A DNA stretch of 64,000 nucleotides from Desulfatibacillum alkenivorans DSM 16219 (GCF_900142135.1 NZ_FQZU01000023.1:1-64000); one strand, 5' to 3'; numbered from the stretch's first letter, positions 26,001 to 34,903 are shown. Notes: generated by a model not told the origin, from the letters alone. A program made the numbers and translations.

Positions 26001-27149
26001 ATGCGCGTTTTGATTTTAGGAGGAGACGGATATCTTGGATGGCCCACGGCCATGCAGCTTTCGGCCCTGGGCCACGAAGTGGCCGTGGTGGACAACTACC
26101 TGCGCCGGAACATCTGCCGCGAGATGGACGTCCGCCCCTTGTTTGAAGTCCCCTCCCTGGACGAACGGGCCGCAATCTGGAAGGAAAAATCCGGCAGGGA
26201 CGTAAAAGTCTTCATAGGCGACCTTATGGATTGGAGCTTTACCGCCGAGGTGTTTGAAAAAATCAAGCCCGAAACGGTCATCCATTACGCCGAGCAGCCT
26301 TCCGCGCCCTATTCCATGGCTAGCCGCCGGGCCGCAACCCTGACCCTGAAAAACAACCTGGAGGCCACGGCCAACACGATTTTTGCGGTGCGCGAGTTCG
26401 CCCGGGACGCCCATATCGTCAAAATCGGCACCATGGGCGAGTACGGCACTCCCAATATCGACATTGAAGAAGGCTGGATCGACATCGAGCACAAAGGCCG
26501 GTCCCAGAAGTTTTTGTACCCCCGCCAGGCCAGCAGCCTGTACCACACCACCAAGATCATGGACACGGACATGCTCTGGTTTTACGTGCGCATGTGGGGC
26601 CTCAGGGTGACGGACCTCATGCAAGGGCCGGTCTACGGCCTGATAACGGATGAGAGTCAGGACGACGAGCGGCTGTTTCCGTTTTTCAACTACGACGAGT
26701 TGTTCGGCACGGTCCTCAACCGGTTCATCGTCCAGGCCGTGGTGGGCTACCCTTTGACCGTGTATGGCTCCGGCGGCCAGACAAGGGGCTATTTGAACAT
26801 CAAGGACACCCTGAACTGCGTCCGGCTGTCTTTGGAAAATCCGCCAGAAAGACCGGACCTGCGCATCTTCAATCAGTTCACGGAGACTTTTTCGGTGAAT
26901 GAACTGGCGGAAAAAGTGCAGCGGGTCGGCAAGTCTCTGGGGCTGGACGTGGAGGTCAAATCCGTGCCCAATCCGCGCAAGGAGGCGGAGGAGCATTATT
27001 ATAATCCGTCGCACACGGGGCTTTTGGATTTGGGCCTTGAGCCAAATTTTTTAACAGATGATGTCATGGCGCAAATGATGGAAGTTGTCATGAAGCATAA
27101 GCACAATATTTACCGCGATTCCATTTTCCGGGGCGTCAAATGGGATTAA
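26001..27149 (+). CDS. UDP-sulfoquinovose synthase-like (SQD1/Agl3 family) SDR
   Basis: 382 residues, close to SQD1 length. The N-terminus MRVLILGGDGYLGWPTAMQL, the region VIHYAEQPSAPYSM, the block TMGEYGTPNIDIEEGWI (144-160) and the catalytic Y181-H-T-T-K185 follow SQD1/Agl3 closely, as do VYGLITDE, FGTVLNRFIVQAVVGYPLTV and GQTRGYLNIKDT. SQD1 builds UDP-sulfoquinovose from UDP-glucose and sulfite. GGAG is eight bases before the ATG. It closes the glycan operon. Sulfite is available in a sulfate reducer, so a sulfonated sugar in the surface glycan or lipid is plausible. The family call is strong; the precise substrate is inferred. Confidence 0.85.
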   Translation: MRVLILGGDGYLGWPTAMQLSALGHEVAVVDNYLRRNICREMDVRPLFEVPSLDERAAIWKEKSGRDVKVFIGDLMDWSFTAEVFEKIKPETVIHYAEQPSAPYSMASRRAATLTLKNNLEATANTIFAVREFARDAHIVKIGTMGEYGTPNIDIEEGWIDIEHKGRSQKFLYPRQASSLYHTTKIMDTDMLWFYVRMWGLRVTDLMQGPVYGLITDESQDDERLFPFFNYDELFGTVLNRFIVQAVVGYPLTVYGSGGQTRGYLNIKDTLNCVRLSLENPPERPDLRIFNQFTETFSVNELAEKVQRVGKSLGLDVEVKSVPNPRKEAEEHYYNPSHTGLLDLGLEPNFLTDDVMAQMMEVVMKHKHNIYRDSIFRGVKWD

Positions 27150-27177
27150 TTTCAGGCCCCTGGATGTGCAAATCTTC

Positions 27178-27206
27178 TTGACAAGATGATTTTTCAACGG
27201 TATCGT
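27178..27206 (+). promoter_or_regulatory. Candidate promoter of the IHF-like gene
   Basis: TTGACA (27178-27183), a 17-base spacer, and TATCGT (27201-27206), about 75 bases before the ATG. The -35 box is a perfect consensus and the -10 box matches 4 of 6. Confidence 0.5.
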
Positions 27207-27280
27207 TGATCCATCGTTGGACAAATGCTTGATAATTTTTGATAAACCAAGAGTATTGCGTTAACGGGAGCACCTTGCCA

Positions 27281-27574
27281 ATGGCACTTACCAAAGCTCA
27301 GATAGTGGAGGAAATCCACAACCAGTTAGGTCTTCCAGCAAAACAATGCGCCACCATGGTAGAGGACCTCCTTGAAATCATCAAGTCTTCCCTGGAAAAC
27401 GGTGACGATGTGTTGATTTCCGGTTTCGGAAAATTTCGCGTGCGCGACAAATCGCAACGCCGGGGAAGGAATCCTGCCACTGGCGACAGCATCATCCTTG
27501 ACGCCAGGAAGGTGGTTACCTTCACCTGTTCCGGGGTCCTTCGGGATCGCATTAATTCCAACGAAAAGGGGTAG
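27281..27574 (+). CDS. HU/IHF-family DNA-binding protein (IHF alpha-like)
   Basis: 97 residues, typical for the family. MALTKAQIVEEIHNQLGL gives the first helices, and ISGFGKFRVRDKSQRRGRNP, followed by ATGD, is the beta-arm signature that bends DNA. GGGAG lies about 11 bases before the ATG. The GFGxFxxRxKxxRxGRNPxTGE form is nearer IHF alpha than HU. It has its own promoter and separates the glycan locus from the next sugar gene. It may bend promoter DNA of local operons; this is inference. Confidence 0.9.
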   Translation: MALTKAQIVEEIHNQLGLPAKQCATMVEDLLEIIKSSLENGDDVLISGFGKFRVRDKSQRRGRNPATGDSIILDARKVVTFTCSGVLRDRINSNEKG

Positions 27575-27628
27575 TCTGCCCCGGGCAGGGCCTGTCATTT
27601 AGTCTCCGCTCGTTTTTTGTACGCAATT

Positions 27629-28579
27629 ATGAATCTGCCCAAGAAAGTTTTGGTCACTGGCGGAGCCGGGTTTTTAGGATCCCACCTGTGCGAGCGCTTG
27701 CTGAATGACTCCTGTGAAGTCCTGTGCGTGGACAATTTTTTCACGGGCTCCCGGCAAAACGTCCTGCATTTGATGGATAACCCCCGTTTCGAGCTCCTTC
27801 GTCACGATATCACCTTTCCCTTATACGTGCATGTGGATGAAATTTACAACCTGGCCTGTCCGGCCTCGCCCATCCATTATCAAAACGACCCGGTCATGAC
27901 CACCCGGGTGAACGTGCACGGCGCCATCAACATGCTGGGGTTGGCCAAAAGAGTGTCTGCGAAGATATTCCAGGCGTCCACCTCCGAGGTGTACGGCGAT
28001 CCTGAAATCCATCCCCAGCCTGAATCCTATTGGGGCCACGTGAATTGCGTGGGGCCCCGTTCGTGCTATGACGAAGGAAAACGCTGCGCCGAAACCCTGT
28101 TTTTCGACTATTACAGAGAACACGGCCTGAAGATCAAGGTGGCCCGCATCTTCAATACCTACGGCCCCCATATGCATCCCCAGGACGGCAGGGTGGTTTC
28201 CAATTTCATCATGCAAGCCTTGCGGAACGAGCCTATCACCGTGTACGGCGACGGCTCCCAAACCCGTTCGTTCTGCTATGTGGACGACCTGGTGGAAGGC
28301 TTTATCCGCCTCATGAATTCCTCCGACGAAGTGACCGGCCCCATGAACCTGGGCAACCCCGGGGAATTCACCATTCTGGAACTGGCGGAAAAGGTCATAT
28401 CAATCATTGGCTCCTCCTCCAAAATTTCCTTTTTGGACCTGCCTGCGGACGACCCGAAACAGCGCAAGCCGGACATCACCCTTGCGAAAGAGGTTCTGGA
28501 CTGGGAGCCCAAAATCCGCTTGGAGCAGGGCTTGCTAAAGACCATCGCCTATTTTGACAATCTGCTTTCCAGCTCCTGA
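27629..28579 (+). CDS. UDP-glucuronate decarboxylase (UDP-xylose synthase)
   Basis: 316 residues from the ATG at 27629. The dinucleotide motif is [10 protein letters not shown] and the catalytic motif is [11 protein letters not shown] (Y-D-E-G-K). [19 protein letters not shown] and [18 protein letters not shown] are diagnostic of the UXS group, as is the C-terminal [10 protein letters not shown]. The enzyme oxidises and decarboxylates UDP-glucuronate to UDP-xylose. A strong terminator follows. It may feed the glycan locus or the general sugar pool; a UDP-glucose dehydrogenase gene is not in the window. Confidence 0.93.
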   Translation: MNLPKKVLVTGGAGFLGSHLCERLLNDSCEVLCVDNFFTGSRQNVLHLMDNPRFELLRHDITFPLYVHVDEIYNLACPASPIHYQNDPVMTTRVNVHGAINMLGLAKRVSAKIFQASTSEVYGDPEIHPQPESYWGHVNCVGPRSCYDEGKRCAETLFFDYYREHGLKIKVARIFNTYGPHMHPQDGRVVSNFIMQALRNEPITVYGDGSQTRSFCYVDDLVEGFIRLMNSSDEVTGPMNLGNPGEFTILELAEKVISIIGSSSKISFLDLPADDPKQRKPDITLAKEVLDWEPKIRLEQGLLKTIAYFDNLLSSS

Positions 28580-28602
28580 TTCTTTTTTTAAAAAATGAGA
28601 AT

Positions 28603-28640
28603 AAAAAAAGCCGGCCCTGTTTTTCAAGGCCGGCTTTTGC
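28603..28640 (+). terminator. Intrinsic terminator after the UDP-xylose synthase gene
   Basis: The stem AAAAGCCGGCC (28606-28616) / GGCCGGCTTTT (28628-28638) is preceded by an A-rich stretch and ends in TTTT, so it could work in both directions. Confidence 0.82.
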
Positions 28641-28739
28641 TTTCGTTATTATTGTACACATTGAGCGATTTCTGTTGGGTTTGAAGTCCGCGCAGGTTTT
28701 CGCCGTGGGATGCTCAACGCAGGACTTCTTAACCCATGC

Positions 28740-29180
28740 GGCAAGGTTGGGTAGAGCCCCGCGAAACCCAACAAATAGCGGCGCCAGAATGTTCCAAGCG
28801 CTTCTTTCCGCACCGGCGCGCTCCCCCGTCCCGGCCGCCTCAGGAGCATTAGCGCGGCCGGGGACGGCTCCAACGCGAATGGGCTGGCGGAAACCGAGTT
28901 TGATTTTGGAAAGGGCGGCCCAGGCACGGTTTTTATTTGCCTGGGGCCGGAGGCCAAAAGGTGCGGCCGGGAATGATTATTGGAATTGGGATGGATGGGC
29001 GGTCTGACGGTCTTGGTCGAGTTCCTTTTGTTGGGTTTCGTTTGAATCCCTCCAGGCTTCGAGCTTCCCTAATAGCAGATTCAACCGAAGGGCCTTTTTA
29101 ATGCCGTACATACTCTACCCAACCTACGGTCTTTATGGATAAAACGTAGGTTAGGCAGAGCATGCGAAACCCAACAAGAT
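28740..29180. repeat. Intergenic repeat, copy B
   Basis: The 735-base gap between 28580 and 29314 carries no believable gene besides the terminator. It shares with copy A, in the same order, the GC-rich imperfect hairpin ending in GGCCAAAAGG (28913-28960), TTGGAATTGGGATGG (28980-28994), CCTTTTGTTGGGTTTCGTTTG (29024-29044), and the inverted pair ACCCAACCTACG / CGTAGGTTAGGC (29117-29128 with 29146-29157). GCGAAACCCAACAA occurs at 29164-29177, and a further GGTTGGGTAGAGC...GCGAAACCCAACAAA unit lies at 28745-28774. Confidence 0.7.
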
Positions 29181-29314
29181 CTTGAGGTTACGCTGGTTAG
29201 TCTTTATCTGCATCCCTGCAAAGGCTCCACTTGATATGACCGTTCGGAAGCGGAGCCCCAGCATCCTTTGGTTCATGCAGCGCCCGTGAGGATGGGCCTG
29301 CTTGCTTAATTCCG

Positions 29315-31777
29315 CTATGCGCCGGCCCTTTTTCTGCGTCTGGTCATCAGCGCCAGGCATCCGGCAAGAAAAAGAGAGGCCGCGCCCAGGACGGCCCGGG
29401 TCTTTGCAGGCTGTTTTTCAAGGGATTCCACAAAGCATCCCCATAATTCATAGCGCTCAAATTCAGCCCACTTGTATGATCCCGCTCCCTTATACGTGGT
29501 TCCCTCCGACCCGCCGATTCCGTAGTAAGAAAAGCTGTCGGCCCTAAAGGTGACCCATCCGGTCTCTCCGTCGCCCAGGTAGTCGATGGCCAGGATGTCC
29601 GAGAGGGGCAGGTCATGGGCGTATGCCGTGGCCAGGTCAGCTCGGCTTACGCCTCTGCGCACATAATAGATGCCCGATTCAAAATCCCCAATATCCACGG
29701 TCAGCAGGTCAAAGGGGAGCGTCATGATGGCGCCGTAATCCCCTACGAGTTCGGCATTGCCATTGCCGTTGATGTCCGAACTCGTGCTGACGGTGGCCTC
29801 AAGCAGCCTCAAAGACCCGTTTGCGTAATTGCCGTAGCCATCCAAATAGTTGGCATCCTCCTTGCTCAAGGGCGTTTTTTCGGAGGTCATGGATATCTTC
29901 ACGGTGCTTGTGCCGGTCAGCACAGAGGTGTCCGTGAACCCTGGACGCATGTCCGCCTGAAAACGCAGCTCATCGTCCGAGTTTCTGATTTCAAAAGCCA
30001 CGCCGCCCAAGTACGTGGGGGCGGCCAGCACTTGGGGCGCTGGGCCTGAGGTCTGGACGATGGGCGCCAATTCCGCCTCTGCCACTTTATATTCCAACGG
30101 GGTTGCGGTTCCGTCCACGGTGGCTGTAGGCGGCAGATACTCCTGCATGTCCATGTCCATCTGGAAGGGAAGCTGGAGGCCGTCGGCCGGAAGCTCGGCG
30201 ATGCGGAAGATCTGGGCGGCCGAGTAATTTTGCGTATAGGCAATTAGCGAATAGCTTTGGCCAAGCGGCGCCTCGCCGGGAATGTCCAGGCGATAGGGTT
30301 GCGTGGTCAGCGTATTGGCGTAAACCACCTTGGTTTCGGCGATCACCTCTGCAGGGCTTTGGCCGTAATCCACCAGCGAAACGGTCACAATAGCTCCGTC
30401 CTCCAGGTTGCCGGTTCCCGGCGTGTAATCCAGGTTTCCGTAAATGTAGTTTTGCGCGTCCGCCGCTTCCAGGGTTATGCTTCCCCCCTCGTTGTCAAAG
30501 GATGCGGAGGTGAACAGCTTGGAGGCGAATCCGGGCGCATCGGCCTGAAAGTAGTATTTTTGCCCTTTAAGAAGGCTGAAGTTGAAGGCTCCGTCCGCTC
30601 CGGTGACATATTGGGCCTGGTATTGCTCGGGCGCAATCAGCAGGATTTCCGCGCCGTTTACGGGGTTCTTGCTTTCGTCCACTATCACCCCTTCTATGGC
30701 CGATCTGAGACGGATGGTGATGGGCCCGAGCCACACGTCGTAGATGTTGGTTTCGTAATTTCCGACGCTGTAGATCAGTTCCTCGCTGGCGTTGCCCCGA
30801 ATCCAGAAGCTGTTGGCCGAAGTGGGAGCCGTGGGCGGATGGTAGGTGATGACCAGGGAGCCGGATATGGGGGCGTTTCCGTTATCCAGGGTGATGCGTC
30901 CATATTCCGCGGGCAATCCTGTATACTCCGTGGAGCTTTCCGTGTTTTCAGCCATGATCTTGAAGGAATAGGTCATGGTGATGGGGTCGCCCGTGTCCGG
31001 GTCGCGGATGTAGTCCCCCGTCTCCGGATCGATGGGATGGGTGGGGGCGCCGGTTAGGGTGTAGGTGACCGGCGGGCTGTTTTCCTCCAGAAAAAAGTGT
31101 TCGCCGTCCAGCCACGCGAATTCGTAAAGCTCCACATTGTCCCGGCCTTCCGCCTCTTCCAGGGCCGCGCCGGTCAGGGAGTCGTCGATCACGCGTTTAA
31201 GCTGGTCGGAAACCCAGGCAGTATGGATGCCCGCAAATTCTCCGGTGGAAGGCGCCACAAATTCAAAGGGATCTGCAGCGGCAACGCCGGTGATGACCGA
31301 CTCAACCTGCAGGTTTGGGCCGATCACCGTCCATGTGTAGGGGGCCAAGCCGCTGGAAGCGGTCATTTCTTCGGTCAGGCCCGGGTAGTAGATAAGCCCG
31401 ATTTCTTCCTTGTCCTCCAGCACCACATGGGGGTAGACGTTTACAAACTCCATACTTTGAGCGCCGGAGCCGTCCGCCGCCGTCCAGACAATGATGTATT
31501 GGTCGTACGCCGAGGAAATGGATTTAGGCAAACGCCAGTACACGGTGGAGGCTGTCTCATCCGCACCCAGGACCGCGGTTCCGTCTTCGTCGGAGTAGAT
31601 TCTTGTGGTGGCCGGGCCTTCGCTGTACCAGGTTCCCGGCGCGTCCGCGATCACGGTGATGAGCTGTCCAACGCGGGCTTCACTTGGGCTGTATATAATG
31701 CCCGCCCAGGCTTGGGACGAAAAGAGGGTAAGGCAAAGGACAAACAAAACGCCGGTGAGTTTCGCCTTTTTTTTCAT
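29315..31777 (-). CDS. Large exported protein with carboxypeptidase-regulatory-like domain and C-terminal membrane anchor
   Basis: 820 residues from the ATG at 31777 (GAAGAG upstream; a GTG two codons earlier is less likely). It has a clear signal peptide (MKKKAKLTGVLFVLCLTLFS, cleaved after about SSQAWA). The middle (about 355-430) contains IEGVIVDESKNPVNGAEILL and GADGAFNFSLLKGQKYYFQA, a CarboxypepD_reg-like beta-sandwich. The rest is Thr/Ser/Gly/Asp-rich and probably beta structure. The C-terminus is one hydrophobic helix (VLGAASLFLAGCLALM) followed by RRRKR, like envelope sorting tails, though no known sorting motif is recognised. Function is unknown. It is likely a surface or periplasmic adhesin-like protein. 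Confidence 0.78.
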   Translation of the reverse strand: MKKKAKLTGVLFVLCLTLFSSQAWAGIIYSPSEARVGQLITVIADAPGTWYSEGPATTRIYSDEDGTAVLGADETASTVYWRLPKSISSAYDQYIIVWTAADGSGAQSMEFVNVYPHVVLEDKEEIGLIYYPGLTEEMTASSGLAPYTWTVIGPNLQVESVITGVAAADPFEFVAPSTGEFAGIHTAWVSDQLKRVIDDSLTGAALEEAEGRDNVELYEFAWLDGEHFFLEENSPPVTYTLTGAPTHPIDPETGDYIRDPDTGDPITMTYSFKIMAENTESSTEYTGLPAEYGRITLDNGNAPISGSLVITYHPPTAPTSANSFWIRGNASEELIYSVGNYETNIYDVWLGPITIRLRSAIEGVIVDESKNPVNGAEILLIAPEQYQAQYVTGADGAFNFSLLKGQKYYFQADAPGFASKLFTSASFDNEGGSITLEAADAQNYIYGNLDYTPGTGNLEDGAIVTVSLVDYGQSPAEVIAETKVVYANTLTTQPYRLDIPGEAPLGQSYSLIAYTQNYSAAQIFRIAELPADGLQLPFQMDMDMQEYLPPTATVDGTATPLEYKVAEAELAPIVQTSGPAPQVLAAPTYLGGVAFEIRNSDDELRFQADMRPGFTDTSVLTGTSTVKISMTSEKTPLSKEDANYLDGYGNYANGSLRLLEATVSTSSDINGNGNAELVGDYGAIMTLPFDLLTVDIGDFESGIYYVRRGVSRADLATAYAHDLPLSDILAIDYLGDGETGWVTFRADSFSYYGIGGSEGTTYKGAGSYKWAEFERYELWGCFVESLEKQPAKTRAVLGAASLFLAGCLALMTRRRKRAGA

Positions 31778-31970
31778 GTGCACTCTTCTTTTTTTACAGG
31801 TTGATTATGGTCCGGAATCGCGGCATCCACCCTGATAACCGCTATCGCCGCCGCCCAAGGCAAGGCCTATATAACCAGGAGCGGAGGTTTTTATAATGAT
31901 TCCAATTTTATATGACAGGCATCCATGTTTTGCAAGGATTTTTTGTATTTTTCGGCAATAGCCAAAAAGG

Positions 31971-31999
31971 TTGTGCACCCAACTGGGGGGTGGTATTAT
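31971..31999 (+). promoter_or_regulatory. Candidate promoter of the DHH-CBS gene
   Basis: TTGTGC (31971-31976), a 17-base spacer, TATTAT (31994-31999), 39 bases before the ATG. The -35 is weak (3 of 6) and the -10 is good (5 of 6). Confidence 0.33.
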
Positions 32000-32038
32000 T
32001 CGTCAGTGTAAGCAGTTCCCACCCTGCAAAAGGAGAGT

Positions 32039-33340
32039 ATGTTGGATATCGCCACCACGCACAATTCTTCCGACTTTGACGCATTGGCCTCCCTGGTCGC
32101 CGCCGGAATTTTGTATCCGGGAGCCGATCTGGTCCTGCCCACCCGGGTGAATCCGAACATCCAGGCTTTTCTGTCCATCCACAAAGATCTTTTTGAAATC
32201 AAAAGTTTCAAGGACGTGGATGTGAACGCCGTTACCCGATTGATCGTGGTGGACGTGAATCAGTGGAAGCGGCTGGAGCGCTTGAGTACGTTGTCCTCCA
32301 GGGAGGATTTGGAAGTGCACATCTGGGACCATCACATGGTTCCTTCGGACATGAAGGCTTCCAAGGTGGTTCAGGAGCCCCTGGGCGCGTGCACCACGCT
32401 TTTGATTGAGGAAATCAAAAGGCAAAACCTGGAAATTTCGCCCATGCAGGCCACCCTGTTTTTGGCCGGAATTTATGAAGATACCGGCAACCTTGCCTTT
32501 CCGTCCACCACCGCGCGGGACGCCATGGCCGTGGCCTATCTGCTCTCCCATCAGGCGGATTTGAACGTGCTGGAGAACTTCCTCAGGCCGGCTTACGGCG
32601 TCAAACAAAAGGACGTGCTCTTTGAAATGCTCCAAAAGGCCGAACGCATTAAGGTGGGCGGCCATCGGGTGAGCATTTGCGAAATGGAAATCACCGGCCA
32701 CACCCACGGCCTGTCCCTGGTGGTCCATATGTATCGGGACATCCTGAACGTGGACGCGGCTTTCGGCATATTTAACGACGCGGAAAAGGGCCGCTGCATT
32801 GTCATCGCCCGAAGCGGCGTAGACAGCATGGACGTGGGCCAGATCATGCGCATCATGGGCGGCGGCGGACATCCGGCGGCGGCTTCCGCCATGCTTCGGG
32901 ACGTCAATCCCATCGGCGTGAAAGAATGGATTCTGGAGTTGATCCGCGAAAATCAGCGCTCCACGATATTAATCGGAGATCTCATGTCCTTTCCCGTGGA
33001 AACCATCGACGCCAAAACCAGCATGAAGGATACGGCCGAAATCCTGAAAAAAAGAGCCATCTCCGGCATGCCGGTCACCGAAGAAGGCAAGCTGGTGGGC
33101 GTGATTTCCAGGCGGGACGTAAACAAAATCAAAAAGCAGTCCCAATGGCGCGCTCCGGTCAAAGCCTTTATGTCCACGGACATGATCACCGCGCCCCCCC
33201 ATATGAGTGTGCCCAAGGCCGCCAGAATCATGGTCAAGCACGACGTGGGCAGGCTGCCCGTGGTGGACGACGGCGAGTTGATCGGCATATTCACCCGGTC
33301 CGACGCCATGCTGTATTATTACGACCTGCTGCCGGAATAG
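32039..33340 (+). CDS. DHH-family phosphoesterase with two CBS domains
   Basis: 433 residues. The DHH domain has THNSSDFDA (7-15), VVDVN (70-74) and the D97-H98-H99 triad. DHHA1 follows with IMGGGGHPAAASAM (around 275-290). Two CBS domains fill about 310-430 (SFPVETIDAKTSMKDTAEIL and TDMITAPPHMSVPKAARIMV). This matches the N-terminal half of the delta-proteobacterial DHH-CBS-poly(A) polymerase fusions, but the nucleotidyltransferase half is absent. The DHH part would cleave a phosphodiester, the CBS pair likely binds a nucleotide. AGGAGAG precedes the ATG closely. A second CBS gene follows 124 bases later. Confidence 0.87.
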   Translation: MLDIATTHNSSDFDALASLVAAGILYPGADLVLPTRVNPNIQAFLSIHKDLFEIKSFKDVDVNAVTRLIVVDVNQWKRLERLSTLSSREDLEVHIWDHHMVPSDMKASKVVQEPLGACTTLLIEEIKRQNLEISPMQATLFLAGIYEDTGNLAFPSTTARDAMAVAYLLSHQADLNVLENFLRPAYGVKQKDVLFEMLQKAERIKVGGHRVSICEMEITGHTHGLSLVVHMYRDILNVDAAFGIFNDAEKGRCIVIARSGVDSMDVGQIMRIMGGGGHPAAASAMLRDVNPIGVKEWILELIRENQRSTILIGDLMSFPVETIDAKTSMKDTAEILKKRAISGMPVTEEGKLVGVISRRDVNKIKKQSQWRAPVKAFMSTDMITAPPHMSVPKAARIMVKHDVGRLPVVDDGELIGIFTRSDAMLYYYDLLPE

Positions 33341-33345
33341 AATAT

Positions 33346-33373
33346 GGGGTCAAATCTACGTTTGACGTTTGAG
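33346..33373 (+). repeat. Short dispersed repeat, copy 1
   Basis: 28 bases beginning GGGGTCAAATCTACG. The reverse complement recurs at 36784-36811 with one mismatch and a weaker relative lies at 36205-36230. The form resembles REP-like units linked to Y1-type transposases in other bacteria. The rest of the 124-base gap shows nothing recognisable besides the ribosome-binding site of the next gene. Confidence 0.65.
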
Positions 33374-33464
33374 TTCAATCCCCTTATTCCACCGGAAGCT
33401 AATTTGGGTTCAAAGGGCTTAGATTAACCGCCTCGATATTTAATTTAATGCAAAGGAGTCCTCT

Positions 33465-33914
33465 GTGCAAAAAGTCAGCGACATCATGACCACTGAAGTT
33501 ATTTCCTTTAAGCCGGATACGGACATCTCGGAAGCGGCGAAGCAATTGCTGGAAAACAGGATCAACGGCGCCCCCGTCGTGGACGAGGACGGCAAAGTAG
33601 TGGGCATCCTCTGCCAGAGCGACCTCATCGTTCAGCAAAAGCGTTTTCCCGTGCCTTCCTTTTTCACGCTCCTGGACAGCGTCATCCCCCTGGTTTCCCA
33701 AAAGCATTTTGAAAAGGAAATGGAAAAAATGGCCGCCTTCAAGGTCTCCCAGGCCATGACCGAAAAACCGGTGGTTGTCTCGCCGGACACCTCCCTGGAA
33801 GACGTAGCCGCCCTCATGGTGGATAAAAAACTCCACACCCTGCCGGTGGTGGATAGCGGCAAGCTGGTCGGCGTCGTGGGCAAGGAGGACATTCTGCGCA
33901 CGCTCATGCCGTAA
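33465..33914 (+). CDS. CBS domain pair protein
   Basis: 149 residues made of two CBS domains: VSDIMTTEVISFKPDTDISE at the start and VSQAMTEKPVVVSPDTSLED in the second half, each ending in GxxVGIL/VxxxDxL (GKVVGILCQSDL, GKLVGVVGKEDIL). A 40-residue insert (FPVPSFFTLLDSVIPLVSQK) lies between them. The GTG start is supported by AGGAG upstream. CBS pairs bind adenine nucleotides and regulate partners; here the neighbouring DHH-CBS protein may share the ligand. The gene has no other clear link. Confidence 0.9.
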   Translation: MQKVSDIMTTEVISFKPDTDISEAAKQLLENRINGAPVVDEDGKVVGILCQSDLIVQQKRFPVPSFFTLLDSVIPLVSQKHFEKEMEKMAAFKVSQAMTEKPVVVSPDTSLEDVAALMVDKKLHTLPVVDSGKLVGVVGKEDILRTLMP

Positions 33915-34001
33915 TACCCCCTCATATTTTGAAGATGTACGGCGCACGGCCGCAACCGCCCGCGCAGTCAAGGGCAAACCGGACATGAGGTTTTATCGAC
34001 T

Positions 34002-34478
34002 ATGAAAAAAAGCAATCTCATAGCGCTCCTTGTCGTATCGGCCGCAGTGGGGGCAACAGCCTTGTTCGGGGGGCTTTTCACCGGCCCCAATGTGGCGCCC
34101 ATGTTTCAGGATGTCCGAAAGCCTGCCTGGGCGCCTCCGGGCTGGCTTTTTGGGCCGGTTTGGACCTTGCTATACATCCTGATGATCGTTGCAGGGCGGC
34201 AGGTTTGGGTGGCAATGTCCTCCCAAAACGTCCGGACGCCTTTGACGCTGTTTTTTGTGCAGCTTGTTTTCAACGGGCTCTGGACCCTGATATATTTTGA
34301 ACTCCGGATGCCCTGGCTGGCCTTTTTTGAAATCATGGTTCTTTTGGGTCTTATTTTGGCTTGTATCAGGACCTTTTGGAGCGTCTCCCGCGCAGCCTCT
34401 TTATGCATGGCGCCCTACGCATTGTGGGTGGGCTTCGCCGCAGCGCTGAACTTCAGCATAGCGATAATGAATCCATAG
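34002..34478 (+). CDS. tspO: TspO/MBR family membrane protein
   Basis: 158 residues with five predicted helices, the TspO fold. Landmarks are KPAWAPPGWLFGPVWTLLYI (46-65), the Asn-Gly-Leu-Trp-Thr element in FNGLWTLIYF, and PYALWVGFAAALNF near the C-terminus. TspO proteins bind porphyrins and sterol-like ligands and are linked to tetrapyrrole or stress control. The location between a CBS protein and a flavin protein offers no pathway. Family assignment is secure. Confidence 0.92.
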   Translation: MKKSNLIALLVVSAAVGATALFGGLFTGPNVAPMFQDVRKPAWAPPGWLFGPVWTLLYILMIVAGRQVWVAMSSQNVRTPLTLFFVQLVFNGLWTLIYFELRMPWLAFFEIMVLLGLILACIRTFWSVSRAASLCMAPYALWVGFAAALNFSIAIMNP

Positions 34479-34528
34479 AGCGCCGGCCGCTCCGGATAAC
34501 ATGAACCTCAAAACCTAGGAGTGATACT

Positions 34529-34903
34529 ATGGAAGACATGAAAGCATATTTTACGGAAAACAAAGGCGTTGGCGTTCTATCCACCTCCGGAAAAAGCGGC
34601 GAGGTCAACGGCGCCGTCTTTTCCCGGCCCCATTGCATGGAGGACGGGACCATCGCTTTAATTATGCCGGAGAGGCTGACCTACGCCAACCTGTCGGAGA
34701 ACCCGAACGCCCATTATTTGTTTTTGCAGGAAGGTCCGGGGTACAAGGGGAAAAGGCTGGTTCTGACAAAGGTCGCCGAGGAGCAGGATACGGAAAGGCT
34801 GTATGAACTCAGAAGGCGGGAGGGGGAAAAAGACCCGGAAAATCCTCGCCATCTGGTCTTTTTCCGGGTGGAAAAGGAACTGCCCCTGGTGGGCGCCAAA
34901 TAG
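34529..34903 (+). CDS. Pyridoxamine-5'-phosphate oxidase-like FMN-binding split-barrel protein
   Basis: 124 residues. The N-terminal GVGVLSTSGKSGEVNGAVFS is the first strands of a split-barrel flavin fold, followed by ALIMPERLTYANLSENPNAH, which resembles the FMN-contacting region. AGGAG sits 10 bases before the ATG. Such small proteins act as FMN or F420/haem-binding reductases. The next gene, a flavoprotein dehydrogenase, starts 17 bases later, suggesting a two-gene redox unit. Confidence 0.78.
   Translation: MEDMKAYFTENKGVGVLSTSGKSGEVNGAVFSRPHCMEDGTIALIMPERLTYANLSENPNAHYLFLQEGPGYKGKRLVLTKVAEEQDTERLYELRRREGEKDPENPRHLVFFRVEKELPLVGAK

Noticed and set aside
30257-31804. Plus-strand frames of 235 and 266 residues opposite the exported protein
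   Set aside because: The minus-strand protein has a signal peptide and ribosome-binding site; the plus frames have neither.
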